Positions 47,780-59,105 of a DNA stretch of 64,000 bases are shown piece after piece; position 1 is the first letter of the stretch, and every line of letters starts with the position of its first letter. The notes beneath the pieces are model-generated. The model saw nothing but the letters and a program-made list of their open reading frames with translations. It made no database searches and was not told the DNA's origin. The translations under genes and the position numbers were made by a program. Origin of the DNA: Paraspadella gotoi (lineage: Eukaryota > Chaetognatha). The DNA is taken from contig CM119269.1 of assembly GCA_051294375.1 (NCBI GenBank), positions 14,333,918-14,397,917 on the forward strand. The letters run 5' to 3'.

Positions 47780-48080
47780 CCTTTCTCCATTTTCCCTTTT
47801 TTTTTCGATTTATCCATTTCCTTCCCTTTTCTTCCATTTTCCCTTTTTTTCGATTATCCATTTCCTTCCCTTTCTTCCAGTTGTTCCCTTTTTTTCGATT
47901 ATCCATTTTTCCGTTCTTTCCATTTCCTTTTTTTGTCGATTATCCATTCTTTCCCTTTCTTCATTTTCCTTTTTTTGATTATCCATTTCTCCCTTCTTCC
48001 ATTTCCCTTTTTTTTCGATTTTCATTTCTTTCCCCTTCTTCCATTTTCCTTTTTTTCGATTATCATTTCCTCCCTTCCTT
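47780..48080. repeat. Pyrimidine-rich minisatellite, unit about 39-46 bp
   Basis: About seven units, each with CCATTTCCTTCCC, TTCCATTTTCCC, a T run and CGATTATC. The CGATT landmark recurs at about 47,807, 47,851, 47,897, 47,938, 47,978, 48,018 and 48,057. The counterpart at 53,780-54,110 contains a 226-N gap, and 60,380-60,690 is a noisy copy. Confidence 0.9.
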
Positions 48081-48173
48081 TTTCTCCTCCGTCTCGCTCT
48101 CGACCGCCTTGCCCTGGATTCCAGGTTTGTCAATTTGAACTTGGACGATCCTCTAGAGCCTCTCGTCTCCTCT

Positions 48174-48196
48174 CCTCTCTCTCTCTCTCTCTCTCT

Positions 48197-48234
<38 letters not shown>

Positions 48235-48412
48235 TCTCTCTTCTCTCTCTCTCTCTCTCATCCTCTCTCTCAATCCGGCTTCTTCAGATGCTGGAAAAAC
48301 AAAACCATTTTTTTCTTTTGTGGCACACTGGTTCAGAGATTCCCTTTCCTCATTTCAAACACAAAGAGAAGAGAGAGAGAGAGAGAGAGGAGAAAGAGAG
48401 AGAGAGAGGAGC
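48174..48412. repeat. (TC)n then (GA)n inverted pair
   Basis: TC-rich 48,174-48,270 and GA-rich 48,366-48,412 around a spacer of about 95 bp. More GA-rich DNA lies at 48,600-48,675. Confidence 0.9.
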
Positions 48413-48679
48413 GGAACTCTATGTAGAGAAGAAAAGAGAGAGTAGAGAGGAATAGAGCACGAGTGAAATATACAGAGCCAAAAAAGGATGGAAATGCAAG
48501 ATTTTGATCGCGAATCTGAAGATAAAAAATAGTGAGAGGGAGAAAAAGGCTCAGGTGTGACCCTCGAACAGAAAAGGAAATATGTTAGGAAAGGGAGAGA
48601 TGGAGAGATAGAGAGGAGAGAGAGAAGAGGAGAGAGAGGAAGAGAGAAGAGAGATGAGAGAGAGAGAAGAGAGGAGATA

Positions 48680-49760
48680 TGTGTATTTGGGGAAAGAATA
48701 GAAAAATCAAAGATAAAAAGCTTAACAGTTGATACGCGGAAAATAACCGATGACAGGAAGAGAGAAAGGAAAAAATGTGTGAATATAAAGATGGAGAAAA
48801 GTGGGGTAAAAATGGAGATTAAAGATTAATCTTTAACTGGGAAGGACTAGTAAGAGAAAATTGACCAAAGTTTCTCGATTGTGAGTGATAACATCATCAC
48901 GACGACGACGACGCACGACTATAAAAGAACGATGAGGACGTGAAGGAGGCGGTTAGAACGGCGGTCACGCGCGGAAAGGAGCGTCGCTACAAAAGATTAA
49001 TACCCTTTTTGAAACAAATAAAAGGGCAATGTGCCTTGAATATTGTCCCCGGCGCCGTTTTTTTTAAAAAAACAAACATCAACGATGAATGGAGATTAAA
49101 AAAAAAAAAAAAAAGATTCTTTTTCTACTTTTGTCGCTTTCGTTATTTTCAATTCCTCCATTGATATACAAGGAAAAATGACACAACAACGACACAAACA
49201 ACATCGCCAGAAGCGCCATTTATTCAGTCTTTAAAATAAAAAAAAGCCGTCTTGACGGCGAAAGAAGAAGAATCCATGTTTGTTTTCTTTATTTTTTATA
49301 TTATTATTCAGGGGCTTTAGGCTTGAGAATTTAAAAAATCAAATCAAGAGGAAAAATAATAGAGGTTGTTATTCTTTTTAAAGACTGTTGCTATTATATG
49401 TGTTGAAGTATTGAGGCTTCACGCCCGCAGGATCGCGCGTCGAGACGGTCCGTCGTTCCGTGTTAATTTGACGAGGAGTTAATGGAGACTCGCTGCTGAA
49501 TTTTTCGCCGAATCACGAGGCCAATTATGAAGGAAAAGTCGTGCTTAGGCTTATTTTCAGTAAAATATTCATAATTGTCCCGTTAAAAGTGTATTAAAGG
49601 ACGAGCGAATCGTTTCTTGCTGAGTCAAAATAAGACTAAAAAAAATAGTCTCGTGTTCTTTAATTACGGACGGGCAACAAAAGACGGTAAAATAATAAGG
49701 ATACCAAAAAAACAGATCAAACGCAATCCATGAGAATTGTAGGGCAAATCTGTTTGACCT
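48680..49760. other. No firm gene; short protein-like frame
   Basis: A frame at 48,940-49,080 reads MKEAVRTAVTRGKERRYKRL then IPFLKQIKGQCALNIVPGAV, but the matching copy at 61,544-61,680 breaks it by indels. An ACG triplet run lies just upstream (48,899-48,915). The rest is AT-rich with a poly-A at 49,099-49,114. Confidence 0.35.
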
Positions 49761-49937
49761 TAAAATGTCAGAGAGAAGAGACGGAAAAAATAACTTGGCG
49801 TGGCATAGTATTTCACAATATAATTCAATGATAAAAAAAAAAATTGAGAAACTTTGTTTCGGTCATATTTATCGGGTCGGTTTCCTTAATCAGAGTCACG
49901 ATGTTGATTGTTGGAAACGCTCAACGACTTGCGAGCA

Positions 49938-49978
49938 CCGACGACGACGGACGACGACGACGACGACGACGCGCGACA
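49938..49978. repeat. (GAC)n triplet repeat
   Basis: Near-pure GAC/ACG run. The counterpart at 62,553-62,592 is longer and perfect. Confidence 0.92.
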
Positions 49979-50129
49979 CAGTTAAAAGCTTTCCTTGTGA
50001 AGCGAGACAGGGTTATCATTAACCGAGGGCAACCATAGACATCAAGTGAAATCAAATCTAGGCGTCATCGCACTTTCAGCAAATCAACGGACGGAGCAGT
50101 TAGGTTTTTGTCACAAGGAATCGCGTCAT

Positions 50130-50230
50130 TTTAACGCTTTTCGCCACGCCTTCAACGCCTCTTGCGCCATTTCGCGCCATCTTGCGTCATTAAAGTTATC
50201 TCAGGGAGATCACCTCAGATCACGCCATCT
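50130..50230. promoter_or_regulatory. GCCAT / TTTCGCGCC cluster
   Basis: GCCAT cores (Pho/YY1-type) at 50,166, 50,176 and 50,224, and a perfect E2F-type TTTCGCGCC at 50,170-50,178. Copy B3 has four GCCAT cores (62,767, 62,777, 62,787, 62,837) and the same E2F-type site (62,781). The cores lie at 10-bp spacing in a small tandem. A long GAGA tract lies 160 bp downstream. Confidence 0.35.
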
Positions 50231-50386
50231 CAAAATCATTCGATCGAGATCAATATTATCAAAATGCTGGAAACCTCGAAGTGAATAAACTGGACAATGT
50301 GAGACATTGCAGTTTGATCTGTTAGATCTTTGTAAGGAGGCCCGGGTCAATATCAAAGGAAGATAGCTATTCCTATATTCTTCTCT

Positions 50387-50390
50387 TCTC

Positions 50391-50451
<61 letters not shown>
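50387..50451. repeat. (TC)n microsatellite
   Basis: About 65 bp of TC with one TTT interruption. In copy B3 the same tract holds a 153-N gap. Confidence 0.93.
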
Positions 50452-50455
<4 letters not shown>

Positions 50456-50704
50456 AAAGTTGGCAAAAAAATTCTTACTATTGTTTCCTAATTAATAGTT
50501 TAAACTGCGTGAAGATACAAAGTTCGCCAAGAGAATGTATAGCTATAAGGTATTTGATAACAAAACGTATTATGAAACACTCCCTTGCGCTCAGAAAAAA
50601 AAGGTTTCCCTGACAGATGAGAGACGCAATCGAGTTTTCTGTTGTCAATAAAATACATCCATGGAAAGGTATTGATAATAAATCGTTCTCTGTCTCCTCT
50701 TCTC

Positions 50705-50755
50705 TCTCTTCTTTTCCTCTCTCTCTCTCTCTCTCTCTCTTCTCTTCTCTCTCTT
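50705..50755. repeat. (TC)n tract
   Basis: TC-rich tract. Sequence downstream of it is identical in copies B2 and B3 (see findings). Confidence 0.9.
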
Positions 50756-50850
50756 AAGATTTAATAAAGAAAGAAACACAATCGGCGGTATTTCGCCACT
50801 TTATCACACCGCCACAACTGGCCGAAACCGCACTTATTTCATACGCCACC

Positions 50851-51141
50851 ATGCAAACCGCACACCTGGCAAAACGCCACAGACGCCACCGAATAAACCT
50901 CCTCTATAACTATTACTATTTTAAACCAGTACCTCTACTGTTTCTCCACCGCTCCACAGCACGTCTTTTCTCACGACACGGAACTAGTCTCTCCCTCACT
51001 CACTCCTTTGAGTGGATCCGATCCAATATACCATATAATCAGTGTTCTAAAGTCGCCCGACATCTCAGAAATGAGTCTGCGCTGTCTTTCGTGTCACAAG
51101 AGACAGTAATGCCAGTATTCAAGCTCGTCTTTTACTTGTAG
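50851..51141 (+). CDS. Hypothetical ORF, 96 codons
   Basis: An ATG at 50,851 opens a 96-codon frame (MQTAHLAKRHRRHRINLLYN... to ...SQETVMPVFKLVFYL). It is basic at the N-terminus, with no recognisable domain or signal peptide. It is reproduced without a single base change at 63,612-63,902. It lies in sequence that appears better corrected than its neighbours, so the frame is at least not obviously an indel artefact. A chance frame cannot be excluded; no splice or promoter evidence was found. Confidence 0.2.
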   Translation: MQTAHLAKRHRRHRINLLYNYYYFKPVPLLFLHRSTARLFSRHGTSLSLTHSFEWIRSNIPYNQCSKVARHLRNESALSFVSQETVMPVFKLVFYL

Positions 51142-51239
51142 TCTCTGTGTATTAATAACACTCCAATAAAAATAGTAACATAAAATAATGAGTGGTGTGT
51201 AACTCTGTTAGATCGTCACGAAGAACTGGAGTAAGATGC

Positions 51240-52522
51240 ACACGCGAAGAATTGAAAAAGAGATGCCGCAGGAAGTTCTGAGCCGCAAGGAATACCGCGG
51301 GGTTGGAGTTCTCCGAAGTCACGATCTCAATGTCACCTCGTAAGAGCGTAGACAAGCCCTCGGTAAGAGAGCATTGCGCTCTAAGGAGACAGCTGAGAGT
51401 ACTATCATGTAGGACTCCGAGTATTTGGATGAAAGCAGCCAACCAGATTAACAAAGAGATTGTGTCATTTTTGAAGTGAGGAATTGTTTTATGTTAATTA
51501 TCGTTTAGCTGTGAGATTTTTGGAGTAAGTTGAAGAATTTATTATTACAAGAAGAGTTTTCGAATTTAACTTTAAAAAATCTATAGTGCTTGGATATTGG
51601 ACTGTACGCGAAGACATATAAGAGAAAAAATATAGAAGAGTGTGTTTCTCGAACTCCTTCGCGTCGGAGGGGTTTTCGGGCGGATTGGTTACTAGTCGAG
51701 AGAGTATAGATAGACGGCAGAGATTAATTTTTAAAGAAGGATTTAGCGGAAAGTTGGTGTGTGTGTTCAGAGAGAGAGAGAGATGGAGTAATTATGGTTG
51801 GTCTCTTGTGACATGGTCTTGCTCACAGGCTATTTGCCGAAAAACAGTTTAGTTTTGGCAATAACTCTATTCGCTTAACCGCTTACTACCCAATAACCTT
51901 AACCCTAACAACGCAACGCTAACAAACCGCTAACCTTAATTAGTAATTACCGCTAACCCTAAACTACAGTTAAAGTTTATTTATAAACCTAAGCACACCC
52001 TGATACAACAAAGAAAACATAATGATATTATGGTGACTAAAATCCACCAACCGTTCTTCAGCGCCATTGGTGCCGGAGCAAGTCATTCGCCTTCCCAACC
52101 CAAAGGTCCGGGGTTCTAGCCCGGTGTCGTCTGGCAGTTAAGAGGGACGGGGCGGAGCAGATATTAACGACAGCACGAGAGTGAGCTAACAATAGAGTGT
52201 GAGATACGCGAGAAGACTGATCCGAGGACTCGAGAGGGAGGAGAGAAAGAGACGTATGCTTATAATTGAGACGAGAGAGGTTCGTGAATCAGAGCATGAC
52301 ATGACATAACAATGAATTACTGTCTCTTCATTGGTTGAGCACCGAGGCGATGCGACGAACACAACCGAGAAGAGAGAGAGAGAAGAGGCAACAACAACAC
52401 TTCAGTGCGGACATGCCTCAACCTGGCGATGCCACTTTCCGCCACAACCACATCAGGTCTGGCCAATGACAAACACTACCAGAGACTTAGTGACCCGAAG
52501 ACTTTAGCCAAAACAACATCAC

Positions 52523-52528
<6 letters not shown>
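51240..52528. other. Sequence seen once; no firm gene
   Basis: Not matched elsewhere in the window (copy B3 is cut by the window end). A minus-strand frame at 51,152-51,454 is open for 100 codons with a hydrophobic start but begins from TTG with no ATG or acceptor. A CTAACC-rich patch lies at 51,880-51,965 and a tRNA-like T-arm at 52,108. Confidence 0.5.
52061..52131 (+). ncRNA. tRNA-like remnant or SINE head
   Basis: CCGGG-GTTCTAG-CCCGG (52,108-52,124) forms a perfect 5-bp T-arm with a 7-base loop. Upstream there is a TTCCCAA that could sit as an anticodon loop. The acceptor arms do not pair and the D and anticodon arms are poor, so it is not a functional tRNA. Confidence 0.3.
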
Positions 52529-52562
<34 letters not shown>

Positions 52563-52679
52563 GTATACGCGTTTTTTCCCTCCTCCTGTTTGTTCTACTT
52601 AATTAATGATGAAAAACGGAATTTCAAGTCCTACGTCAAGTCTGTCTGAGCGGAATATGATTGAAAAAAGACGGTAGCA

Positions 52680-52723
<44 letters not shown>

Positions 52724-54203
52724 CAGAGGGAGAGACAGAGGGAGAGAGAGAAAGAGACATAGGTAAGTCAAAGGGAAAAAAGGCGACGAGGGTAGAAGGC
52801 GCCGTAAACGCCTTAGGTGAGTTACGTCGAGAGGAAAAAGATGGCGCTCGCGTGATTAGGCGTCCGTCGTGAATTGATGTTGCGCTTTGTGAAAGAAGAA
52901 AGAAGGCCATCGGTAACTAAAGGAGAGACAGATGCAAAGACAGATGAAATGCAAATACAAATGCTAAATAAAGACAGATGCAAAGATAGATGCAAAGACT
53001 GATGCAAAACTAAGAAAGATACAAATGCAGATGGAAAACGTAGGCGGAAAGATGCAAAGACCGATACAAAGCAAAGATATATATAGTATGTATAATTGTA
53101 TATGTATAGTTTTTGAAATTCCCTAATTTTTTTAAAATCTAAATTTCTATTCAAAACGTTTTAAGTTATCGTATGTTCTGTATGTACAATTTGTACATAC
53201 ATAAAACTGTAAATAATAAAAACCTAAACTAGTAACTACATTCAATTTTCGCTCCCCGCAGTTTTTTTCACGATCCACACGACGGTCGGTGGTCCCAAAC
53301 TCGAACGCGGATGCGATGCGAGGGAATCGAAAATGCGAGACCCTCGATCTTTTGGGCGAAGAAGTCAGAGAAATTCCTTTTTCATTTTCGAAAGATAGAA
53401 AACGAAATTTATGTCGCCATTTTGTTTTCTTTTTTCTCTTTTCAAACGACGAACGTAGTATTTTTTTTAAGTTTCTTATTTTTTTATTCTTTTCTCTTTG
53501 TGCTTTAGAATTGAATATAATTGCCATTGGTTCTGATATAGATTTATTTGTTCCATGCACATGGCACTATTCACTAATTTTTTGGAATATTTTCATATTA
53601 AAATAAAATTAATTTCTTGAGATTTTCTTCTTTTTTTAAACTTGTAGTTTCTCTTTTCGTTTCGCCTGATATTTTCTCTTTTCACAAAGCAATCCGTTGC
53701 CTCCACTACAAGAAATCCCTCAAAACTATTCCTCCTTTTATCATTCAATTCACTTACCGTTAAAACGTCCATTTCCTTCCCTTTCTTCCATTTTCCCTTT
53801 TTTTTTCGATTATCCATTTCCTTCCCTTTCTTCCATTTNNNNNNNNNNNNNNNNNNNNNNNNNNNNNNNNNNNNNNNNNNNNNNNNNNNNNNNNNNNNNN
53901 NNNNNNNNNNNNNNNNNNNNNNNNNNNNNNNNNNNNNNNNNNNNNNNNNNNNNNNNNNNNNNNNNNNNNNNNNNNNNNNNNNNNNNNNNNNNNNNNNNNN
54001 NNNNNNNNNNNNNNNNNNNNNNNNNNNNNNNNNNNNNNNNNNNNNNNNNNNNNNNNNNNNNNNNATTTTCCCTTTTTTTTCGATTATCCATTTCCTTCCC
54101 TTTCCTTTCTTCGTCCTCCGTCTCGACTCTCGACCGCCTTGCCCTGGATTCCAGGTTGTCCATTTGAACTTGACGATCCTCTAGAGCCTCTCAGTCTCTC
54201 TCT
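52529..54203. repeat. Partial copy (C2) of 46,540-48,170
   Basis: Starts in the (TC)n just before GTTGTATACGCG and follows 46,540 onward with few differences. It includes the GA tract, the AGATGCAAAGAC array, the candidate exon at 47,270 and the pyrimidine minisatellite, and has a 226-N gap at 53,839-54,064. It ends at a 25-N gap. Confidence 0.93.
53839..54064. other. Assembly gap within minisatellite
   Basis: 226 N between units of the pyrimidine-rich minisatellite. Copy B2 spans the same interval with about 200 bp of repeat units (47,840-48,043). Confidence 0.95.
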
Positions 54204-54228
54204 NNNNNNNNNNNNNNNNNNNNNNNNN
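54204..54228. other. 25-N scaffold gap at a duplication boundary
   Basis: Placeholder gap. The sequence after it restarts as a copy of 41,434 onward, although the sequence before it was a copy of about 48,170. Confidence 0.95.
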
Positions 54229-54551
54229 CTTCAAAGGCTCAAAACTCGAAGGCGAAAAGAAAAGAAATCGGATTTTGATGTTTTCTTAAGGTCTTCGAAC
54301 TGAACCTGGGTCTTTTGGCCTAAATTGAAGTCTTTTGGCCTAAATTTAAAGTCTTTTATGAATAACCCCATTAATTTCATTTTTACATCTGGTATGTTTA
54401 ATTTTACTATAAAAAAGGGGGAAACAAATTCAGAATTAAAGAAAGTATAGTAGTTTAGACGAATAAGAAATATAACTATGTATCGGACGATAATATCTTA
54501 AATACTAATTTAAATCCTTGTTACAAATTAATAAGCTCTCTATTCACTCAC

Positions 54552-55070
54552 GAATGAAGACGACGATAATAAAGACGACGACGACGAAGACGTCTTCGTT
54601 GACGGTTTCATTGACCGCAGCCAAAATGACCAGAAATACGACGACATTATGTATGACAGGACGACGACGACGAGGAAGACGACGACGACGACGACGACGA
54701 GGAAGACGACGACGTAACACTACACGATGACGACGATCAAGACGGGAGGAATACTGTGAAGACTGAAGACAACGAAGTCTGATAAAGACGATGACGATAA
54801 CGACGGTGATGAAAACCTGATGAAGACGAAGGTGATGAAGACGATCACGACGACGACGAATACAAGACGAGATTCACAATGATGACGCGAGTTGATGACG
54901 ATGAAGACTGACAACAATGATTTAGACAATGCCTGAGGAGACCGATGACAACGATGGTAATGATTATGAGGAAAAAGAAGACGATGAAAGACTGACGACG
55001 ATGTTGATTGATGACAATGACGATGACAAAGCGGTCGATGAAGTCAACGACGAGACGACGATGATCCTTT
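54552..55070. repeat. GAC/GAT triplet-rich stretch, copy B3
   Basis: Same as 41,762-42,290 with small deletions. Frames differ between copies. Confidence 0.85.
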
Positions 55071-55989
55071 TGTGAGGCGTGGACGAACAAAGCGGTGAAA
55101 GGTAAGGGGCGATCGAGATGGAATTGAGGAGGCGAGGAAAGGTGAGGGCGAAGCGGACGACAGGTGGAGGCTGAGGACGAGAGACTGTGGGAGACTGGAG
55201 AGTGATGAAGGAAAAGATGAATTAGTTGACGCGGGAGAAGATTTTTAAAAAAGAAGGAAAGAAAGAAAAAAGAGGAGGAAGATGAGCCGAAAAAGAAAAA
55301 GTAAGAGGAGAAAAGGTGACAGGTTATGATAGTATTATATGTATACATATCCGAGTAAATGATGTAGAAAATGAAATTATCTTGTAGCGACTGAGATGGA
55401 AAAAAAAAATGTCAAATTTGAATAGTTCCGGAAAAAAAAGGAATGATAAGAACAAGGACCGAGCTGTTGTGACAGGAATAGCGGAGCGAAAAAAGGGTTG
55501 AAGGGATTAGATGGCGTGCTAAAAAGTATGCACACACGCAGGATGGCGAAGCAAAAATTTAAGCTTGCGAAATTGGTAGAACGTTGAGGCAGCAAAGGAA
55601 AGAGGTTTAGAAGTCAGGGGCCTCAGGGGCGGGAGGGACAGCGTAAATAGAGGAGGCTTGGGTGGTAAAAGTGATTCGATAAAGGGCAAACAGGGGGTCT
55701 GGAGCGGCAGGAGCGGCAGGAGTGGCAGCTGCGAAGAGAAGGCGTTTCCGGTGACGCGAGTTCCCCTCCTCTTTTTCGCCATAAAACGAAGGCGAGAAAT
55801 GGAAGGGCCGACGGCGACGGCGACGACGACGCTGACGACGACGACGACGACGACGGCAGAACGGGGCCGCCTGGGGGCGGGGGTTGTTGCGGGGGACTAC
55901 CGGGGCGTCTCTGATGTGGGTGATTTGGATGAAGTGGTTATTATTGGTTAGGTGGAGGGATTAGAAAGGACTTTAGGTTATATGAGGTA

Positions 55990-56210
55990 ATATATGTGGT
56001 AAGGCGATACTTGGGCTGAAGATACTCCGTAACTTCTATAACCCCTCTAGCAGCCATGGAACGGGTCCCTGGGCTTGGAACCAGGCTTGAGGTTTGCCAT
56101 GCCCCAAGGCGGCTTACGGCCGTCCTCCGCCTTCCGCAGGGTAGTACGGGTTGGGATTGAACCCGGTTACCTGGTGGTCATGAGTGATGCTTTACTCAAT
56201 GGTCACGGTC
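55990..56210 (-). mobile_element. tRNA-derived SINE, copy B3
   Basis: Counterpart of the element at 43,270-43,520, with several bases missing in the A-box part. The B-box region and the body string TAAGCCGCCTTGGGG are retained. Confidence 0.55.
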
Positions 56211-56482
56211 TCAACTGAAAGTTCATGATTCTAGCGGATGAACCTAGCATGCCGACTACATATATCTACTAATAAAGTACTAGGAGAAGAGAAAACGCTT
56301 TGGTTTCTTGATTGTTGAAAAGACTCGATCCGGATGTGGGTGAAAGGGGCTGCACGGGGCCGGTGTAGTCGACTGGAACTGAAAGGGAGTGAAAATCGCC
56401 GAAGGGGGAAAGAAGCGGTGAGTGTTAAGTGACTGTGATCCAGTCGTGGGTTAAAAAGGCCGAAAACTTTCTCCCCTTTTTA

Positions 56483-56512
56483 AGTTGCGCCGCGAGTACT
56501 CGCGGAGCAACT
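56483..56512. repeat. 30-bp near-perfect palindrome, copy B3
   Basis: Identical to 43,802-43,831 and followed by the same GGTCTGTC-type tract. Confidence 0.95.
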
Positions 56513-57495
56513 CTTTAAGTCAATTTTCGGCGGTCTGTCGGCGGTCTGTCGCTCTGTTGATCGGTATGTTGTCCGTCTGTCTGTCTACTTACGTTAAAAA
56601 GCCGCCTCACTTCAGGAATCCTAAAAACTATAAAGAATAAAATACTAGATGCAGTGCCTGTCATAAATACAAGGCCGATCAAGGGAAATACCCGTGAAAA
56701 TAAAGTCACATTCCGCAACACATTGGAATCGCGATCTTGTTTTTTAAAAATAACTCGATGGGAAAATGATTGGGGGTCGAACTGAAGAGATGAAAAAGAA
56801 AGGAGGAGAGAAAGGGGAGCGGCGAATTGATGCGAAAGTGGGCGAGAGTGTGTCCCCTTCTCCTCCTCCTCCTCCTCTCTGATCGTCAAAAGACCACAAA
56901 AGAGACCACCAAAGGAGGAAAGGTTTAACCTGAAAACGATGAGGCAAAGAACCTCCGGTGCTTAATTTCGCCGAAAAAGATCCTTGAATAATCCGCTTTT
57001 TATTGACTCTGAAGTTGGAAAGAAAAAAAAAATATGGAAGCTGAACGCGGGCAGCCATAATCCACGAAAGATTCATAGCTGAGAAAAGAGAATGAAAAAT
57101 TTATACTGTAATTATCATTATCGAAAGGAGATAGGTTTTTATCAATATGGGGTATAAATATGCCCGTTCTCATTTTTAGTTAATAGTCTTAGATCTTAGT
57201 AATGGTTTTGAGTATCACGTTATTTTCTCATTTCATCCACTTCATTATAAATATATTCTTTTATTTATTTTCTTATTCTTATTTACATTTACCTTTATAT
57301 TTATTACTTATCTATTTAATAACAGTTGACGCCCGATCATATAAAACCCAACCTCGTCCCATTTAATTCCTTCCACTCGACCAAGCGTTCATCTTTGGTC
57401 AAAACCTCACCTTTATTACCCTGATAAAACGTGCCTCGGAACCAAATCTCATATTCCTCTTCTCGACGTCGCCACGTCGGTGCTTACTCCGGAAC

Positions 57496-57892
57496 GAGAC
57501 AAGCGTGCTTACCACCCGGGGATGAGACAAGCGTGCTTACCACCAGGGGATGAACAAGCGTGCTTACCACCAGGGATGAGACAAGGTGCTTACCATCAGG
57601 GATGAGACAAGAGTGCTTACCACCCGGGATGAGACAAGCGTGCTTACCACCCTGGGATTGAGACAAGCGTGCCTACCATCAGGGGATGAACAAGCGTGCT
57701 TACCACAGGGATGAGACAAGCGTGCTTACCACCAGGGGATGAGACAAGCGTGCTTACCATCGGGGATGAACAAGCGTGCTTACCACAGAGACGTGACAAT
57801 GTGCTTACCACCCGGAGACGAAACAAAGCGTGCTTCCACTTGGAGACGAGACAACGGCTTACCACCCGGAGTCAAGCGTGCACCCCCCGGAG
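57496..57892. repeat. 28-bp minisatellite, about 15 units, copy B3
   Basis: Same unit and largely the same order of variants as 44,871-45,250, with one additional unit and different small indels. Confidence 0.95.
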
Positions 57893-58803
57893 CGAGATTT
57901 CATAGCTGCTGCCAAAGGAGAAAACCAGACTCGGTTTCCTTTAAGGCAAAACATTCCGTGTGCATTGACTCTTCTTAAGAGGCTGGAAGTGATAAGGTGG
58001 GAGTTGCGAGAGAGGGTTGATAGATACTGGTGAAAGGGGTTGTGAGAAGATGTGAGGATTACGGTGAAGAGGAATTTGTCAGAGAGGTTGTGAGAGATTG
58101 CGGTGACGGGAAGATAAGGAGAAGGTGTGATAGAAGTTGTGAGAGGGGAATATGATGTAATTGATCATGGTGGATAGAACTTCGGGGGTAGTGGTTATTA
58201 ACGAATTGACTCCTCGTCCGAAAGAAATCTCTCTTTTCTTTCCTTTCCTCACTTTTCCTCTTTTTTTTTCTCCTTCTTCCCGCCAGTTCTTTTCGTCCCT
58301 CCTTCCTTCACCTATTTTCATATTTACGCCAAAGGTTGCCCTTTCACTTTTTTCGTCTACCAACTACAAATAATTCCATTCACCTTCTACTCGCCAATGA
58401 CCACCTTTCATCGCCCTTGTCGACCAGACCAGCGAACTATCCACACGCAACTCTCTCCCCCCCCCACACACACACAAACACGCTCCTCCCTCCCACTTTC
58501 CCCCCCTACACCCTTCCCTCCACCGCGACTCATCTTCGCCTCGCCGTTCATTTTCCAACTCGTTCGTCATTTCCGTATGAGGAAGCAATAACGGACGACG
58601 GGAAATGAATAATGTAAAAGGCACTTTCCCCGTCTCTTTTATTTAATTCTCTTTGATTTCGGGTCGGATGTAAATTACTCCTGGCGCCTGGCTTCCAAGG
58701 GGGGGAGAAAGCGGAGTCTGAGAAAAATAGGGGTTTGTTGGCGGCCGTTTGTCGGATCTGTCTGTCGGTCTGTCCTGTCTTTCTTTCTCCCTTTTCTTTC
58801 TGT

Positions 58804-58942
58804 CTCTCTCTCTCTCTCTCTCTCATCTAATATATAATATATTATATATATCTCCCCTTTTCTCTTTTTCTTTCTTTCTATCTTTCTTTTTTTCATTCTT
58901 CTTTCTTTCTTTCTTTCTTTCTTTCTTCTTTCCTTCTTTTTT

Positions 58943-58975
<33 letters not shown>

Positions 58976-58976
58976 T

Positions 58977-59020
<44 letters not shown>

Positions 59021-59105
59021 TTCTTTTCTCCTTTTCTATCTCTCTTCTCTCTCTCTCATCACTCTCTCTATCTCTCCTCTCTCTCTTCTCTCTCTCTCAT
59101 CTCTC
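58804..59105. repeat. (TC)n and (TTTC)n tract, copy B3
   Basis: Equivalent of 46,204-46,573 without an internal gap. Confidence 0.92.

Larger units (their letters stand above)
37767..51239. repeat. Copy B2, best representation of the multi-copy locus
   Basis: Its first part (to about 44,035) is collinear with 27,998-34,420, and its second part (41,434-51,239) with 54,229-64,000. Offsets drift gradually (about 12,795 falling to 12,761), which is typical of scattered small indels. It contains repeats, a SINE and promoter-like sequence but no recognisable complete gene. Confidence 0.93.

Noticed and set aside
51152-51454. 100-codon minus-strand frame with a hydrophobic N-terminus
   Set aside because: It opens with TTG, has no upstream ATG, no acceptor near its start and no recognised homology. 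It could be real only as part of an unseen spliced gene.
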